Shown here: positions 43,270-55,525 of the stretch, one piece after another
How positions within the stretch are numbered: the first letter of the stretch is position 1
How the letters are laid out: each line of letters opens with the position of its first letter
Assembly: GCA_028023455.1 (NCBI GenBank)
Contig: JAQFVV010000316.1
Location: 188,001-252,000, forward strand
Direction: 5' to 3'
Length of the DNA stretch: 64,000 bases
Source: Epiperipatus broadwayi
Lineage: Eukaryota; Onychophora; Udeonychophora; Euonychophora; Peripatidae
Made by a program: the position numbers and the translations under genes
The notes under the pieces: generated by a model
What the model saw: the letters and a program-made list of their open reading frames with translations, nothing else
Told to the model about the DNA's origin: nothing
The model's database searches: none

Positions 43270-43432
43270 TACAGAGGCTAAACTCTCCATACAGTAGCGC
43301 CACCAGTGCAAGCCAGAATAATCAATGGATGCAAGAAGTTTTGCAATGGTGGCACTACTGTTAGGAGAGTTTAGCCTCTGCGTAGACAGCTTGTGTAAGC
43401 ATAAAAAATGTGATCATGTGATGTTTAGTGAT
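43270..43432. repeat. Short FB-1 derivative
   Basis: CAGAGGCTAAACTCTCC near 43272 pairs perfectly with GGAGAGTTTAGCCTCTG near 43365, and the constant end (ATGTGATCATGTGATGTTTA) follows. It is a shortened palindrome without the hammerhead-like centre. TATAAAATATAC before and TATAAAAAATAC after may be an imperfect target duplication. Confidence 0.8.
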
Positions 43433-43951
43433 TTATATAAAAAATACAAAATATGAACATTTTATTTTTAAAATATCGTATGTAGTATAATGAATAAATA
43501 ATTTTAGTTGAGAATCTTATTTAGAATGATCAGAAAAACAAAATTTTATGTTAAATTAACATGCAAATATATTGTTATTACATATATGCACACACATATA
43601 TCGAAAAACATTCTAAAATTAGAAGTGTTACTTCTTTCTATTTTGAGACATCTAGTATTTTTTCAATTAACTCTCCATTTTTTTTTTCTAAATGGGACCA
43701 ATATAAGCAATAAAAAAAATAAATTCTAATCTATCTAAAACTGTGATATTTTAAATATATTCAAAAAATTATTACTAGAGAAATGATGATAAAAAAATAA
43801 TAACTTAGTAAATCTCACTACAATTATAAGAATTCAAATATAATTCCATACTAGGTATAAATAACAACTTGATTTCTGCGAGAATCAGGTAATGTATTGT
43901 TGGCCATGTGATGTATTATTGGTTTCTGCAAGATTGGCAGAAAATTACATA

Positions 43952-44232
43952 TCAATGAGAAAGTTAAACCACTAAACATCACATGATGACCATTTCTTAT
44001 GCTTGCTCATAACTATTATTAAAATAGGCAAAACTCTCTATACAGTAGTGCCATTCAGCACAAGCCAGAGCAATCAATGGAGCCAGAAAAAAGGCAAAAC
44101 TCTCCATACAATAGTGCCATTCAGTGCAAGCCAGAGTAATCTATGGAACCTTCTGGCATCCATTGATTATTCTGGCTTGCACTGGGTGACACTACTGTAT
44201 GGAGAGTTTTGTCTGTTTCAATGAGAAAGTTA
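43952..44232. repeat. FB-1 derivative with 15-bp target duplication
   Basis: TCAATGAGAAAGTTA flanks the insert at 43952-43966 and 44218-44232. The 251-bp insert starts AACCACTAAACATCACATGA (constant end), contains two tandem AAAACTCTC(C/T)ATACA blocks and one inverted AGTTTTGTCTG block, and lacks the hammerhead-like core. Confidence 0.9.
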
Positions 44233-44960
44233 ATTCAATAAATAAAACCTAGAAATATGCTAATGCTTTAAAATACATATATAAAAGATTATTTTGCACG
44301 TAATTTAGAATTTTAAAAATTTTTCTGAAAATAATTATAATTTTTGGATTGAGCATCTACTTTTTGATTCTTTGGGATTTTCAAAATAATTTTTACGTAT
44401 ATTATAATGGAATAAATAAAGCAATAGCAAGATCACTTCTATTGTTGATGCATCAAATGTGTAACTGAATGGAAAATTGATAAAATAGTATATGATGTTA
44501 ATTAGATAAACAGTCCAGATGATAATTATGTAAATAATAGCCACAACCTGGTGAAATATTTATATCTCATTATATGCATTAATGAGGAGATAAGAAATAT
44601 AGCTATATAGAAATTGGTGGTGCCAATGGTAATGATGATAACTATCTAATTCTTGACAATGTTTGTAATTAATTATCATTATCTTTCTCTTATTTTGTAT
44701 TATCTTTTTACTATATGATCTTCAAGGACCAATCATTATGAATCTCTCATTCTACTGGTTATCGTTTTTGCATTAATTATGATATACAATTGTCCATTTG
44801 CCCAATCATATTTTCAGTTTTTAATTAGCAGTTCAATCTTATCTCTTTATAATCTTTGCTTATTTTCTTTTTGGCCTTTCTCTATCTTGATTTTATTCTT
44901 ATGAGCATATTTGTTTTTAAATATAGCATATCTATATAAATTATAATAACACAAATATCT
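44233..44960. other. AT-rich non-coding stretch
   Basis: Nothing supported on either strand. Confidence 0.5.
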
Positions 44961-45115
44961 TATTATCAACTATTTATACATAAAAAGCCTTTTTCAGCAC
45001 CTGGATTTATGCCCTTATCAAATGATATTTAACAACAACCATGCACCAAAAAAAGACTTTTTATGTATAATTACACAGATGTACCCACAAAATATCTTAT
45101 ATGTATATATAGTCA
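44950..45115. repeat. Imperfect palindrome
   Basis: CAAATATCTTAT and ATACATAAAAAGCCTTTTT near 44952-44995 are mirrored by AAAAAAAGACTTTTTATGTAT and AAATATCTTATAT near 45053-45100. The middle holds CAGCACCTGGATTTATGCCC. Possibly another foldback family. Confidence 0.55.
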
Positions 45116-45286
45116 ACACTATTTGACATAACAATTATTTTAAGTAGAAAAATGCAATATATGTGCTGAATCCATATGTGTTAACAATAGAAAAGATACA
45201 AAAATCACAAAATTGGACAAACAATCACATGAGAGCAGCAGAAAATATAAGAAACAAACTATTTAATGGTAAGTCACATATTGACG

Positions 45287-45397
45287 ATATTTGAATCTGT
45301 GCTACAGCCATTGAACAAAGCCAACTATCATCCAAGTATCCAATATTTGAATCTGTGCTACAGCCATTGAACAAAGCCAACTATCATCCAAGTATCC
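45287..45397. repeat. 56-bp tandem duplication
   Basis: Two adjacent identical units begin ATATTTGAATCTGTGCTACA at 45287 and 45343 and end AAGTATCC. Identity is complete over 55 bases, so it is very recent. Confidence 0.97.
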
Positions 45398-46977
45398 TTG
45401 TTTAAGCTAATTCAGTTTTAATTACCATTATTTCAAACTTTTTGATGATGGTATACAATTTAAAAATTTTAAAGAGTGTATTCATGTATTCTACAAGTGG
45501 TAATACATGCTCCATTTTCCAGAATAATAATAATGTATAGGCACATATACTACTACTATAATTTAACAGAAGGATTTCAATGAATCCAGATACCTTTTTG
45601 GTCAGATCTAGAATTCTCAACATAAATGATGCTCTACAATGTTTTTAAAGATGGTCCACAGTCTCATCATTCCAGATCATATCATTTGTTCATCTACATT
45701 GCATCTACTTTTAACATATTAGGTAAAATGATTTTCTCTTCATTCAGCATCAAAAATTAAATGTATAACTCATATGCTGTTTGATAGGTGACAAGTTTTA
45801 TTTCATTTGCATCATACAAGTCTATTTGAGACAATTTCATTACCAACCAGTATATTTTTATACAGCAAATGTTTGATCCACCATATTGTAAGGAACTAAC
45901 GAAAATCAATGACAAATGCATAAAAATGATACAATGACCTATTGAAATTGTAGATAATAAAAAAACATTTTAATGACCATTCAAGTAAATATTGGACATG
46001 TGAAGTACAACTATTATAATTCAAAATATTCTGTAATTAATATTTCAAAATGTGTGTATATATAAAGCACAGTATATTACATCATTATAGCTCTTGGCCA
46101 GCAGTAATTGTTGTTTTGCCTTGACAACACATTACTAATATTCTATTGGTTTGTTTAAGAATGAGAGTTGTGATGATGTATTTTGCACATAACCAATTGG
46201 CTTTGCCATTCAAATTTAAAATACAGTATATGTATATATAACTTTTAATATCATAAAAATTATGTTAAAAATTGGAGGAAATATTAATTAGTGATTAGAA
46301 GATTACTTTTTAAAATAAAATAAAAATATTGTCATATACTTAATTTTGACAAATTTTACACTACAATTGATTTCTGAAAATGTAAAGCATTTATTTATCC
46401 TCTTCATTTTTACGCCCGCATAATGCTGCATGAATTTTCAAATTACAAACATCCGGTTTCAGCTTAATATTAACGGAAATCTATTCAGTCTATGCATGTG
46501 CTTTTTACATCTCCAATTCCATCTTTCTTTCTAGTTTCAGAAAAGGTAAGTTTTATTTTTTTATGACAAAAATTAAAAATTTTATTATTTTTGTGATCAA
46601 GTAAATTGAATTTTTTTGTCTTTCTTTCAGTTTTTTCATTATTAATGGAACAATATTCACCTTAAAAATTACATCGGAAAAAATACAAGTTTACATCACT
46701 GTAAGTATAATTTTATATATTTTTTAATTATTATATGAATATATTTTTTAATTATTATTTGAATTTATATTTGATAAAAGATATATGAAAAAAATATTAT
46801 TGAAACTAACATATACGCTGATCAAAAAATAGTTTGTGATTGTGTAAATTTATATCGTGAATTATCTGCATTTTTTTTGGTATGATGTGGGTTTGAGTCC
46901 AGTATATAAATTAGGTAATATGAGACAAAGATAAACATATTTTGCAAATATTATGACCTGATTTAGATTTTTCTATA
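45398..46977. other. AT-rich stretch with possible spliced leader exons
   Basis: No protein-coding gene is supported. At 46530-46556 a pyrimidine-rich run, CTAGTTTCAGAAAAGGTAAG, and at 46620-46710 CTTTCAG...GTAAGTATAA, look like small non-coding exons with consensus splice sites, but chance cannot be excluded. Confidence 0.35.
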
Positions 46978-47215
46978 ATGTCTTGTCTGCATTTTAATAA
47001 TAATAAAAATACGCAAATGCTAAAAGTAAAGATTTTGACAGTATATAAACTTAGGCTGATTATACACTACTGCAATGTAAATTTCAAAGCTGCATATCAA
47101 ATGCAAAGAGAGGTGGCAATTGATGAAGCTATTACTAAATTTATGGTCGTAGTAGCATAAGGCAATGTGAGCCCTCAAAACCTATAAAGATAGGATAAAT
47201 AATACTACATCACAC
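46978..47215 (+). pseudogene. piggyBac transposase fragment
   Basis: The plus-strand frame has CLHFNNN, then VYKLRLIIHY and YQMQREVAIDEAITKF. After a one-base shift it continues GRSSIRQCEPSKPIKIG. This follows piggyBac transposases: LHFxNN, KxRPxxD, the catalytic-region DExM and FKGRSSxxQYxPxKPxKxG. Only the middle of the catalytic domain remains and the frame is broken. The neighbouring diverged repeat at 47.3-48.2 kb may be part of the same element. Confidence 0.7.
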
Positions 47216-47319
47216 TGACTCTAAACTACTAACTTATGTACCTCAAGCTTAACCTTTCTGATGATGCTTACGAGACCTTTCGTCGACGATTGACATCACT
47301 CTAATTCCATTATTTTTAA

Positions 47320-48190
47320 TGCTAGGATAGCCGTTTTACAGTCATTCGTTAGGTTTTTAAAAGTTCTGTAAGATGCTGCCATCTTCTGAATTATTTTACA
47401 AGTAAAAAATCAATAAAACTGTCGGTAAACCTAAACAAAGAAGGAAGCTTGTCGGTGATTGGCTCTCAGCCATCAAAGACATTCTGATTGGCTGGCAAGG
47501 ACAAAGAAACCGCCTAATCAAAGAAGAACACTAAGATTTTCAATTCGAAAATGATAAATCAGTGTTTTAGACCATTATAAAGTATTTTTTTTTGAGAAAT
47601 TATGAATTATTTAAGTAAAATAATGCTAAAAACTAAATTATTTAAAAAAAATATTTATGATTTTAGTAAAAATATTTAAGATTTTAGCAAAAAAAATATT
47701 TACTTTTTCGTAATGTAAAACTGAAAAAAAAAAAAAAACATTTACGTCAGCAAACTCTTTTTATTCATTACTAAATTTAGCTTTTAATTTTGCCACTATG
47801 AAATATTTCTACAATAAACAAATAGAAATTTATTTTTGAAAGAACTTTTGTTCACTTTCATAACCTGACAAATTATTAATATACTTTTTACAAACGAATC
47901 TAAAGTGAATATGATATTAAAAGGTTGAATATATTTTGACAATTGACTTTGTCTTGGCCAATTAAAAGTCTTGATTTTTAACTCACTCGGGCCAATAATA
48001 TAATTAGTGGTTAAAAGATTAACTCTATAATGAATTTAGTATTTCATTCACTTTTTATTTTATTTTATTACTTTATTTTGTATATACTGACTATTTTAGT
48101 AATAATTTTTAATAAATTACAAACATTATTGAAGTTCTTTATTATAATATTCAAATTATACTAATTATTGATCAATATTAACTACTTGTT
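47320..48190. repeat. Right arm of the long inverted repeat
   Basis: Reverse complement of parts of 41580-42360, for example GTAAGATGCTGCC near 47370, TTTACAAGTAAAAAATCAAT near 47396, AAATAGAAATTTATTTTTGA near 47820 and ACTTTCATAACCTGACAAAT near 47855. It follows the piggyBac fragment, so it may be that transposon's end. Confidence 0.55.
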
Positions 48191-50925
48191 ATTAGGGATG
48201 ACATATGCATTGCAAACCCCTGTATGGAAATACATTTTGAAGGGCTACTAGAAAAAATGAAAGATACTAATGTCTTTATTCTATGAAGTTTTCAAGTGAT
48301 GGATTACCTTAGATAAGTGTTATTATATACCAATTTTTTAGAAATTTTATGATGAAACCAACTAACCTACTAACAAAAATATAATTTTAAGTTGAATGCA
48401 TGATAATTTTGAATTTAAGAAATAATATGAAAATAATTATTAGAAATATTAAATTTTATTCTTTTTTTTATTACTTGAATATCAATGACTATATTTTTTT
48501 CAACTTAATTACATTCTTTGGTGTTTTATGTTTCAGACAATATATATTATGTCATTTTTTAATAATACAAACTTAAATTATGATAAAATTTGTGGCTTAA
48601 CATAATTTTTTTAAATATTCAATATGGCTGCTTCACCAGCGAAAAGGATAATTATAAGACATTAAAAAAAAAAAAAATTGCAGACAAAGGGAAAATTTTT
48701 TTTTTAAAAAAAATGAGTAGCGAAATAAGAAAATGTTGGGGATGAAGTTATCCATCCCAGTTTTTGTTTTAAAAAGTAAAAGAAGTAAAAATCAATGACT
48801 TATAAAATGAAAAGAAAAAGAAGTTATAATTATTTTTTACTTTTTAAAATAATAAAACTGACATTTTCAAAAAAATAATTAAAAAAAAACTATCTGTGTA
48901 GAAAAACATTGCATTTGGACTATGAATTAGCATAGATAAATGTAATATTTAAACAGCATTAAGCTGTTGCACATGCGCTTTGAAGATTTTAACTATAAAT
49001 GAATGAATACAAACAATTCAAACACATGATAAAGTTTTTAAATGTTTTTAAGCATCGCGCGCTATATAAAAATAAAATGATAGATAAATGTGAAAAATGA
49101 CAGCCTGAACAAAAATATATCCATGAAAAAATATAATGTAATTAATTATTCTAAGGCATTTATTTCAGGATTAAAAAAACAAAAGATGAATGAGAAAAAT
49201 AATAAATGGTATATAATGGATCAAAATTTCATTGTTCATAAATATATAGTTTGACAATTTCTATGACAGGCAATATATATATATGTATATAAGTATAGAT
49301 ATAGCAAACATTTTATATGTGAGACTTCACGTATTTGAAACATTTAAATCCAGATATCTTTTATATTATTATATAATGTTAGATTGGTAAATCTATTCAT
49401 GAATGCTGAACCTTTGATAAATGAACTATAAAATATTTCCCTATTGAAACACCCATAAATATCTCAATATGTACATGCTTATATCTGTTTAATATTTTCA
49501 TCTTGAAACTGAGTCACTAACAATTACTATAAGCATGAAATCTAAATAACGTCGTATGCCTGGTTTAATATTATATTAATAATTAAAAATATATAAATAA
49601 ATGATTAGTAATATTAGTTTCAAGAACTGATGTGAGAAAATTTAACTACTATATATAGATTACACCTATTTTTAATAAGCAAATAAATCTTTTTCCTTTT
49701 TTTTTATGTACTATAAATAAAAAATGAATTTAAATTGTAACAGTTACCCTTAGTGGTTAAAAAGAAACTTAATTTTTTGCAATGTCATTTTTGATTAGTT
49801 CTTCATAACCAACATTACCCTCAAGAGTTTCTAGTTAACATAGCTGCTATGTTATCAGAACCTTTTCATTTTTTTTTTTTTAAAAATAAATATTACTTGC
49901 TCAGAAAAAAAAAAAAGGAGATGTAAACTAAAATGAATTTTAGATTAAGACAGTAATGAGAAAAGTAAAAAAAAAAAACAACCTTACATGATAGATGAGG
50001 GGTGAGGGACAGTATTTATATGGCAGAATAAATATACACCTTTTCCATATGACACTTTATTATTAAAAATAGAAATGGATTTTTTTTTTTTTAAAAAAAT
50101 AATAATAAAAATATTCTTACAATCTTATACATATAAAATCTGCATTCATAATACTTTCTTTAACTCATTAAATAAATTTAGCATTAGAAATTCAAAGTAT
50201 TACAGAAACTATTTAGGCTAAAACAGTTGGCTTTAAAAGTTAAAAGTTTTCTTAAATTAATGTATATGTAATTTTTAACTTTGTCAATCAACTCGAAATA
50301 AATTACAAAGTTTTAGTATTAATTAGATGCCATTTTAAAAGTAATTTAATTCATTTATATATGTAAAGTGTTAAAAAAAAAGTAGGTTTGTTAACTCTGC
50401 AGAATATTTTGCTTTTGGTTTCTACTCTAAGCAATAGATTTTACAGTTTTTCTTGTATTTTTAAAATAGAAAATGTATAATTCTTTTTAAATAACAAAAG
50501 AACCGTTCTTTTCAGCCAACTCTAAAACTACCTTTTGTATAATCTGAATAACAAATGAACAAGATATGATAGTGATATATAATAAACACATATCATCAGG
50601 TCAGTTTCTGGATTTTGCTTTCATTAGTTTACTTATGCGTCTAGCAGTCACCATTAACTCTTTTATAATCAAGGTAATTACCTGAAATTAAAATAAAAAC
50701 TGTAAGGCTTTAAACTCAAATCAACTTGTTTGCATAGTTATGTAAATCTGACATCAAACAATAACTATATATTTAACTGACCTTGGTTTTATACTAACAG
50801 AAAGTTCCTTCTTCCATTTGGTTAGAAATTATAATTACTCAAGTGAGTTGATTAAGATATAAAAGTTTAGATTTTTTTTATGAATTTCAAGCTTATAGTT
50901 GGAATATTTTAAAGGAGTTAAAAAA
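48191..50925. other. AT-rich non-coding stretch
   Basis: No gene supported in 2.7 kb. Many homopolymers (48662-48677, 48698-48711, 49868-49881, 49904-49916, 50078-50097). Confidence 0.5.
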
Positions 50926-51060
50926 GTGCCCCAGTTTGGAATCTTATGTCCTCATTGATGAAGACAATCTCAAAGCTAGTCTAGGGATGTGGATATTATA
51001 TAGTACTATCTAGGGTAAATTGATTTCTTAGACTTAAACAGTAGATGGCTCTAAAGTTGG
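50926..51060 (+). repeat. Ancient FB-1 copy
   Basis: TGTCCTCATTGATGAAGACA, AGCTAGTCTAGGGATGTGGA and TAGTACTATCTAGGG match the FB-1 core in order with many changes. The hammerhead boxes read TTGATGA and CAAAG, so it is inactive. Confidence 0.6.
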
Positions 51061-51880
51061 ATGAAGAGAATTGCAAGTGGTTGATTACAAGTAAGATGGT
51101 CGTATGATGTTTATTGGCATTAACATTCCAAAATAAAGGGTAGAATGAGCCTATAATTAATACAAAAGAGTTAATGATGGCTGTTAAATGCAAAGTACAT
51201 TAGTCCAAGTTAAATCCTTATTAAAGAAACCAAAAAATAGTTTGGAGATGTGAATGTTGTATAACACTACGTGCTAGTAACCAGTGATTATTCAAAATTA
51301 TAGTAGACAGTAATGGAATAAGTTGAAGAGGATTGTTATTGGAGAGCGTATATGAGTAAGCTGAGAAATTATGTGATTCTTTATTATTATTAATAATAAA
51401 ATATAAAATTCTGTTAAGTATATTTATTTGCCAACTATATTTTCTATAATAAAATTTGTATCCATTTCAAAAAAACATTCTAATGTACTAAACTAAGTAT
51501 TGACCACAACAAGGGAGGAGTGGGGGGGGGATGACATTAAATACAACTATAGTAAGATGGATATAATTTTCAAACATGATTTTGTAAATCACAACAATGA
51601 TCAAATCTCGGTATACTTTATGTGTAAAATGACATTTTTTTTGTTGGACAATTAAGGAAATAATAGTCTTTTTGCTTTATTAATTAAGAATAAATATTTT
51701 GGATAATTATAAAGTGTATATTATTATGAGAAAGCTGAAGGAAATTCTACAGAAAATTTAACTAAAGTTAAATACAGTATTTAATTTAATGAAAGAGTAC
51801 TCATTCAGTAAAATGAGATTTGCAGAAAATGATACTAAGATAATATGAATTTATCCTTGCAGTGAACTTGTGTACAAAAG
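51061..51880. other. AT-rich non-coding stretch
   Basis: Nothing coding. A G9-type run occurs at 51519-51530. Confidence 0.45.
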
Positions 51881-51884
51881 AAAT

Positions 51885-52330
51885 TCAAACTAGAAAATGA
51901 AGAAAGAGGTAATGCAAAACTTTCAATAGTTGAGCAATAAGTCAAGGAGATAGTTAGTCAATTCAATACAAGGGTGCTAGAACTAGAAACCAATTAGCAT
52001 GAATTGGGTAGTGTAGAGGCCTATTATAAATTAATCATAAAAAAGTTGTTGGCAGAAGTGAAATCTGGGAAGCATTGAGAGACAAGTTCAAATATACAAA
52101 AGGATATTGGAAAAGTTTTTTCTATTCTAAGACAATAAATAATATATTTTACAGGAATTGCAAACCAAGGTAAAAAAGTTAAATGGAAAACATAGTTAGA
52201 TAAGTGATTTTAAATTGAAAAAACACAGTTGTACAAGAGATAGTTTGGAAGGGCATAAGTGGACCATTATTAAACAAAATAAAATCAATGAAGTAAAAAT
52301 AATCATTATTATAAAAATGCTGAAAAAACT
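51885..52330 (+). pseudogene. Possible coiled-coil gene fragment
   Basis: Read with stops ignored, the plus strand gives KFKLENEERGNAKLSIVEQ, then VKEIVSQFNTRVLELETN and YYKLIIKKLLAEV. Spacing (RVxELE...Y-x-K...K-x-L-x-x-EV) resembles residues 350-379 of the Gag-coiled-coil ORF. It might be a decayed relative of the captured coiled-coil gene. Evidence is weak, as coiled coils look alike by chance. Confidence 0.25.
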
Positions 52331-52851
52331 TTCATAAGTATAAATGATCGCAATAGAAATTGAGTCTGAAATTTCATACAGAATTAATAAAAAGAATGTC
52401 TGAAGACAGTAAACTCATTCTGATATTGAATTTAATTTACGTTAGTTTAAAGGCTTGGTTGAAATCATGATAAAAATCTTCATCCATTTAATAATGAATA
52501 AGATGTAACATAAATTGGTGCTATACTAAAATTATCATTTCATAAAAAATATACTTACTTCAAAGTCTTAAGAATATGGAAATAAGAATAGAGAGAGAAT
52601 AGATAAGAATGTTAGATATATGGCTGTTAAGTGTGTTATTATGCAATCTAAACTTTGGAGAACATTAAAATTGGTGAATAAGTTTTGAAAGATCTCGGGA
52701 TAAATTTTTCCACACACACAAAATAATAATAGCAAACTAACAATTTAATAATTATTATTACATGAATGTAATATTTTATTGTGTAGATAACTTGATTGTC
52801 CTTTGTTAGAAAACTTACATAAGAAGTAAACTGATGATATTATATATTTCC
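52331..52851. other. AT-rich non-coding stretch
   Basis: Nothing supported. Confidence 0.45.
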
Positions 52852-52970
52852 TTTAATATGGGTAAAGACAAAACTCTCAATACAGTAGTGCCACTCAGTG
52901 CCAAGAGTAATCAATGGATGCCATAAGGCTTGTGCATAAAATTCCCATCTAGTGCCTACTCATTCAATAT

Positions 52971-53008
52971 CCCCAGACTAGTTTCTGGCTTGTGATCTTT
53001 GTCAGTAT
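52971..53008 (-). ncRNA. Decayed hammerhead-like motif, FB-1 copy e, minus arm
   Basis: CTGACAA, GAAAC, GTC and TGGGG are present. The conserved G of CTGANGA is A, so activity is unlikely. Confidence 0.45.
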
Positions 53009-53260
53009 TTAGTGGTTTAACACCAATCCTGCCTAATAGGATAGTGGTGGCTATGGTTGTTAAAGAGCCAAAGACACCAAAATGTATGGGTACTGAACTG
53101 GGTTCAGACCAATATGACTATAGCTATTGAGCTTAGATTAAAAATATTGTGTTTTCAATTTTATTCTCATAGTTTTGTAGTTAAGTAGAGATAAAAAGTG
53201 GATGCTGGAGGGTTGCATTAGATCCTTTGATCTAAGTGCAGTGCTCTTAGATCTAAAGTT

Positions 53261-53300
53261 CCTCACTGACAAAGACCATAAGCCAGAAACTAGTCTGGGG
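53261..53300 (+). ncRNA. Decayed hammerhead-like motif, FB-1 copy e, plus arm
   Basis: CCTCA/TGGGG stem I, CTGACAA, GAAAC and GTC. It carries the same G-to-A change as the minus arm, suggesting the arms were copied from one template or corrected to each other. Confidence 0.5.
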
Positions 53301-53465
53301 ATATTGGATGAGTAGGCATTAGATGGGGATTTTATGCACAAGCCTTCTAGAATCCATTGATTACTCTGGTTGGCACTGAGTGGCACTACTATATGGAGAG
53401 TTTTGCCTGTTTTAATAAGTTATGTGCTAGCATAAAAAATAGTGATCATGTGATGTTTAATATGG

Positions 53466-53860
53466 ATAATGTACTGGTAAATATTAAGATTATTTTCAGA
53501 ATATTATTGATGTCCTTTTTTATTTATTAATGTATTAAAATATTTTTTTAAAAAGATTCTTCTGCTACATACTGTCTTTTCTATCTTCGTTTTGTTCTCT
53601 TTCGTTCACACTTGCTCCTTTTCCATTTTCTTTACCTTCCTACCTTCAGTCATTCAGATTACTATAAGGCCAGAACATTATGTATGCCACCTCCTTGCAG
53701 TTCTGTGATAAAAAGATTGTGTATTTGAGCAATTCATGCATAGCAATTCACCTCCAATCTTTTCTCTTTTTTTCATTCTTTCCAACCCCTATACCATTTA
53801 TGTAGAATTGAAATAGTCACACCTGTTTGTGAAAGACTGCTAATAATGATAATCATATAT
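53466..53860. other. AT-rich non-coding stretch
   Basis: Pyrimidine-rich patches at 53570-53640 and 53760-53790, no gene. Confidence 0.45.
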
Positions 53861-53864
53861 GTTT

Positions 53865-54190
53865 TCCTGAAGGGCTTGGGAAAAAGTGGAGAAATCAGGA
53901 GGAACCTCATAGATAAGTATATGAGATTACTACAGACTGTTGCCTTTGGTAGGATGGCTCAGTTGGTTAAAGCATTATCTTAAAATTCAATACTCAAGAA
54001 TCTAAGGACCCAGGTTCGAATCCCATGCTAGTACTGTCACTAGTCAGGCCAGCAACATCTGAAGAAGAGGAGAGAATAATACCTCTCAAAACGTTGTGTA
54101 TATACTAACCTGTTTGACATGCTATTACTAACAGTTGAATGTACTTGGAATATTTAAATAAAGTTAAATTTTTTAAAACATTCAATACAC
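53865..54190 (+). repeat. SINE-A full copy with Penelope-like leader
   Basis: A tRNA-like head has A box TGGCTCAGTTGG (53955-53966) and B box GGTTCGAATCC (54013-54023), the internal RNA polymerase III promoter pair. A tail carries CTGAAGAAGAGG, CCTCTCAAAACGTTGTG and an AT-rich end with GTTGAATGTACTTGG. About 90 bp before the A box (GGGAAAAAGTGGAGAAATCA, CTCATAGATAAGTATATGAG) is homologous to the stretch directly after the Penelope coding region at 32.7-32.8 kb. Confidence 0.8.
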
Positions 54191-54985
54191 ATATTAAATG
54201 ATGGAAATAGTCCAATATAAAAATATAATAATCATATATGTTTAATTTTCTGTCTGAGAGCAAGGTGAGGAAACTAGATGGCAAAGAAAGATAACCAAGC
54301 AATAACACTTGATCATCACTGATAACAGTTTGCTATTTACATTCTCCTTAATATGATTACATTTTAGTATCTTGATATCATCATAAAGTTTAATGAGTAC
54401 TTTATTAATTAAAATTTAAATAATGTATTAATTTTATCAACATGTGGTGTTTTTTTTTTTAATTTATGTTTTGAATCATTATTATTTCTACAAAATTTTT
54501 GGCTTCATGGTTTTTAGATGAGTTTTTAATGGTGTTAGTTATATTTCTTTCACGTTTTTTTTTTTAAATATACTATAGAAAAAAAGACTATCTAGTTAAA
54601 CATTTGTGGAAGGCTTAGTTAACATTTCCTACTTTTGATATTTTATTTGTTTTTATAAATCTATTATTCAAGAATTACAATACAAATAAATCTGAATACC
54701 TGTAATCTGAAAACATCTATGATCTGGGAAAAATTACAAAATACGGTTTTGCTTTACTGGTTTAATTACTGCTATATAAAAATCTTTGTGCTGATACATA
54801 TATATTCAATTATATTACCATTAATAAAATATATGCAGTATATAAAAATATTTAATTATATACAAAACCATAGATAGAATTAATATTGACTTAAATTTTT
54901 TGGAGTTCGGGTTTTGAAATCCGAAAAATTCACAAATCCAAAAAAGAATTGAAACTATGGTATTTATGTATTATTCCGATGCTGA
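54191..54985. other. AT-rich non-coding stretch
   Basis: No gene or clear repeat beyond T runs. Confidence 0.5.
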
Positions 54986-55084
54986 GATTTTCACATACAT
55001 ATTAGTCTGAGATTTCGCATACGTATTACAGGGTAAGAGAAAACAACATTTTGTATATGGATAAAATTATACACTTATAAACTG

Positions 55085-55520
55085 GCACAAACAAAATATA
55101 AATAAAGACCGAAATATCACATTTACTACCTTCTAAAAACACAAACAATTTTTTAAAGTGAATATTGGATAATAAACCAATATTTTGACTAACAACTTTC
55201 TCCTAATCGGGGTATTATCTAATATTCACATAAAAATGTGTAAATAAAGACCGAATTAAATACATTTACAATCTTTTAAAAACGAAAACATTTAATTTTA
55301 TAAGTGAATATTAGATGATAAACCAACATTTTGACTAAAAACTATTTCTTGATCGAAATATTATGTAATATTCACTTAAAAAATTGTTTTCGTTTTTAGA
55401 AGATTGTAAATGTATTTATTAATAACTTTTATTAGTCATTCATTAGATTAGAGATTGTTCATTAGTACTTCCGTACCTTGTATAAGAATGGTGTAGTGAA
55501 AATTACATTACAAAAATATT
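55085..55520. repeat. FB-5 palindrome plus FB-3-like arm
   Basis: A unit of about 155 bp starting AATAAAGACCGAA occurs near 55097 and 55245. The second is followed by its own reverse complement (AATATTCACTTAAAAAATTG, AGAAGATTGTAAATGTATTT), making a foldback. From 55430 AGTCATTCATTAGATTAGAG and GTGAAAATTACATTAC match the FB-3 outer arm. Confidence 0.7.
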
Positions 55521-55525
55521 ATTCA

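Larger units (their letters stand above)
52852..53465. repeat. FB-1 palindromic repeat copy e with 10-bp target duplication
   Basis: TTTAATATGG flanks the element at 52852-52861 and 53456-53465. The 594-bp inverted dimer runs from ACAAAACTCTCAATACAGTA to the constant end ATAGTGATCATGTGATG. The centre contains the same GATAGTGGTGGCTATGG block as copy b. Both arms have the hammerhead-like motif, in each case with CTGACAA in place of CTGATGA. Confidence 0.9.

Noticed and set aside
53138-53386. 82-codon minus-strand frame sharing QSNQW...LCIKS with other loci
   Set aside because: Same FB-1 repeat translation; no start context, no conservation of frame between copies.
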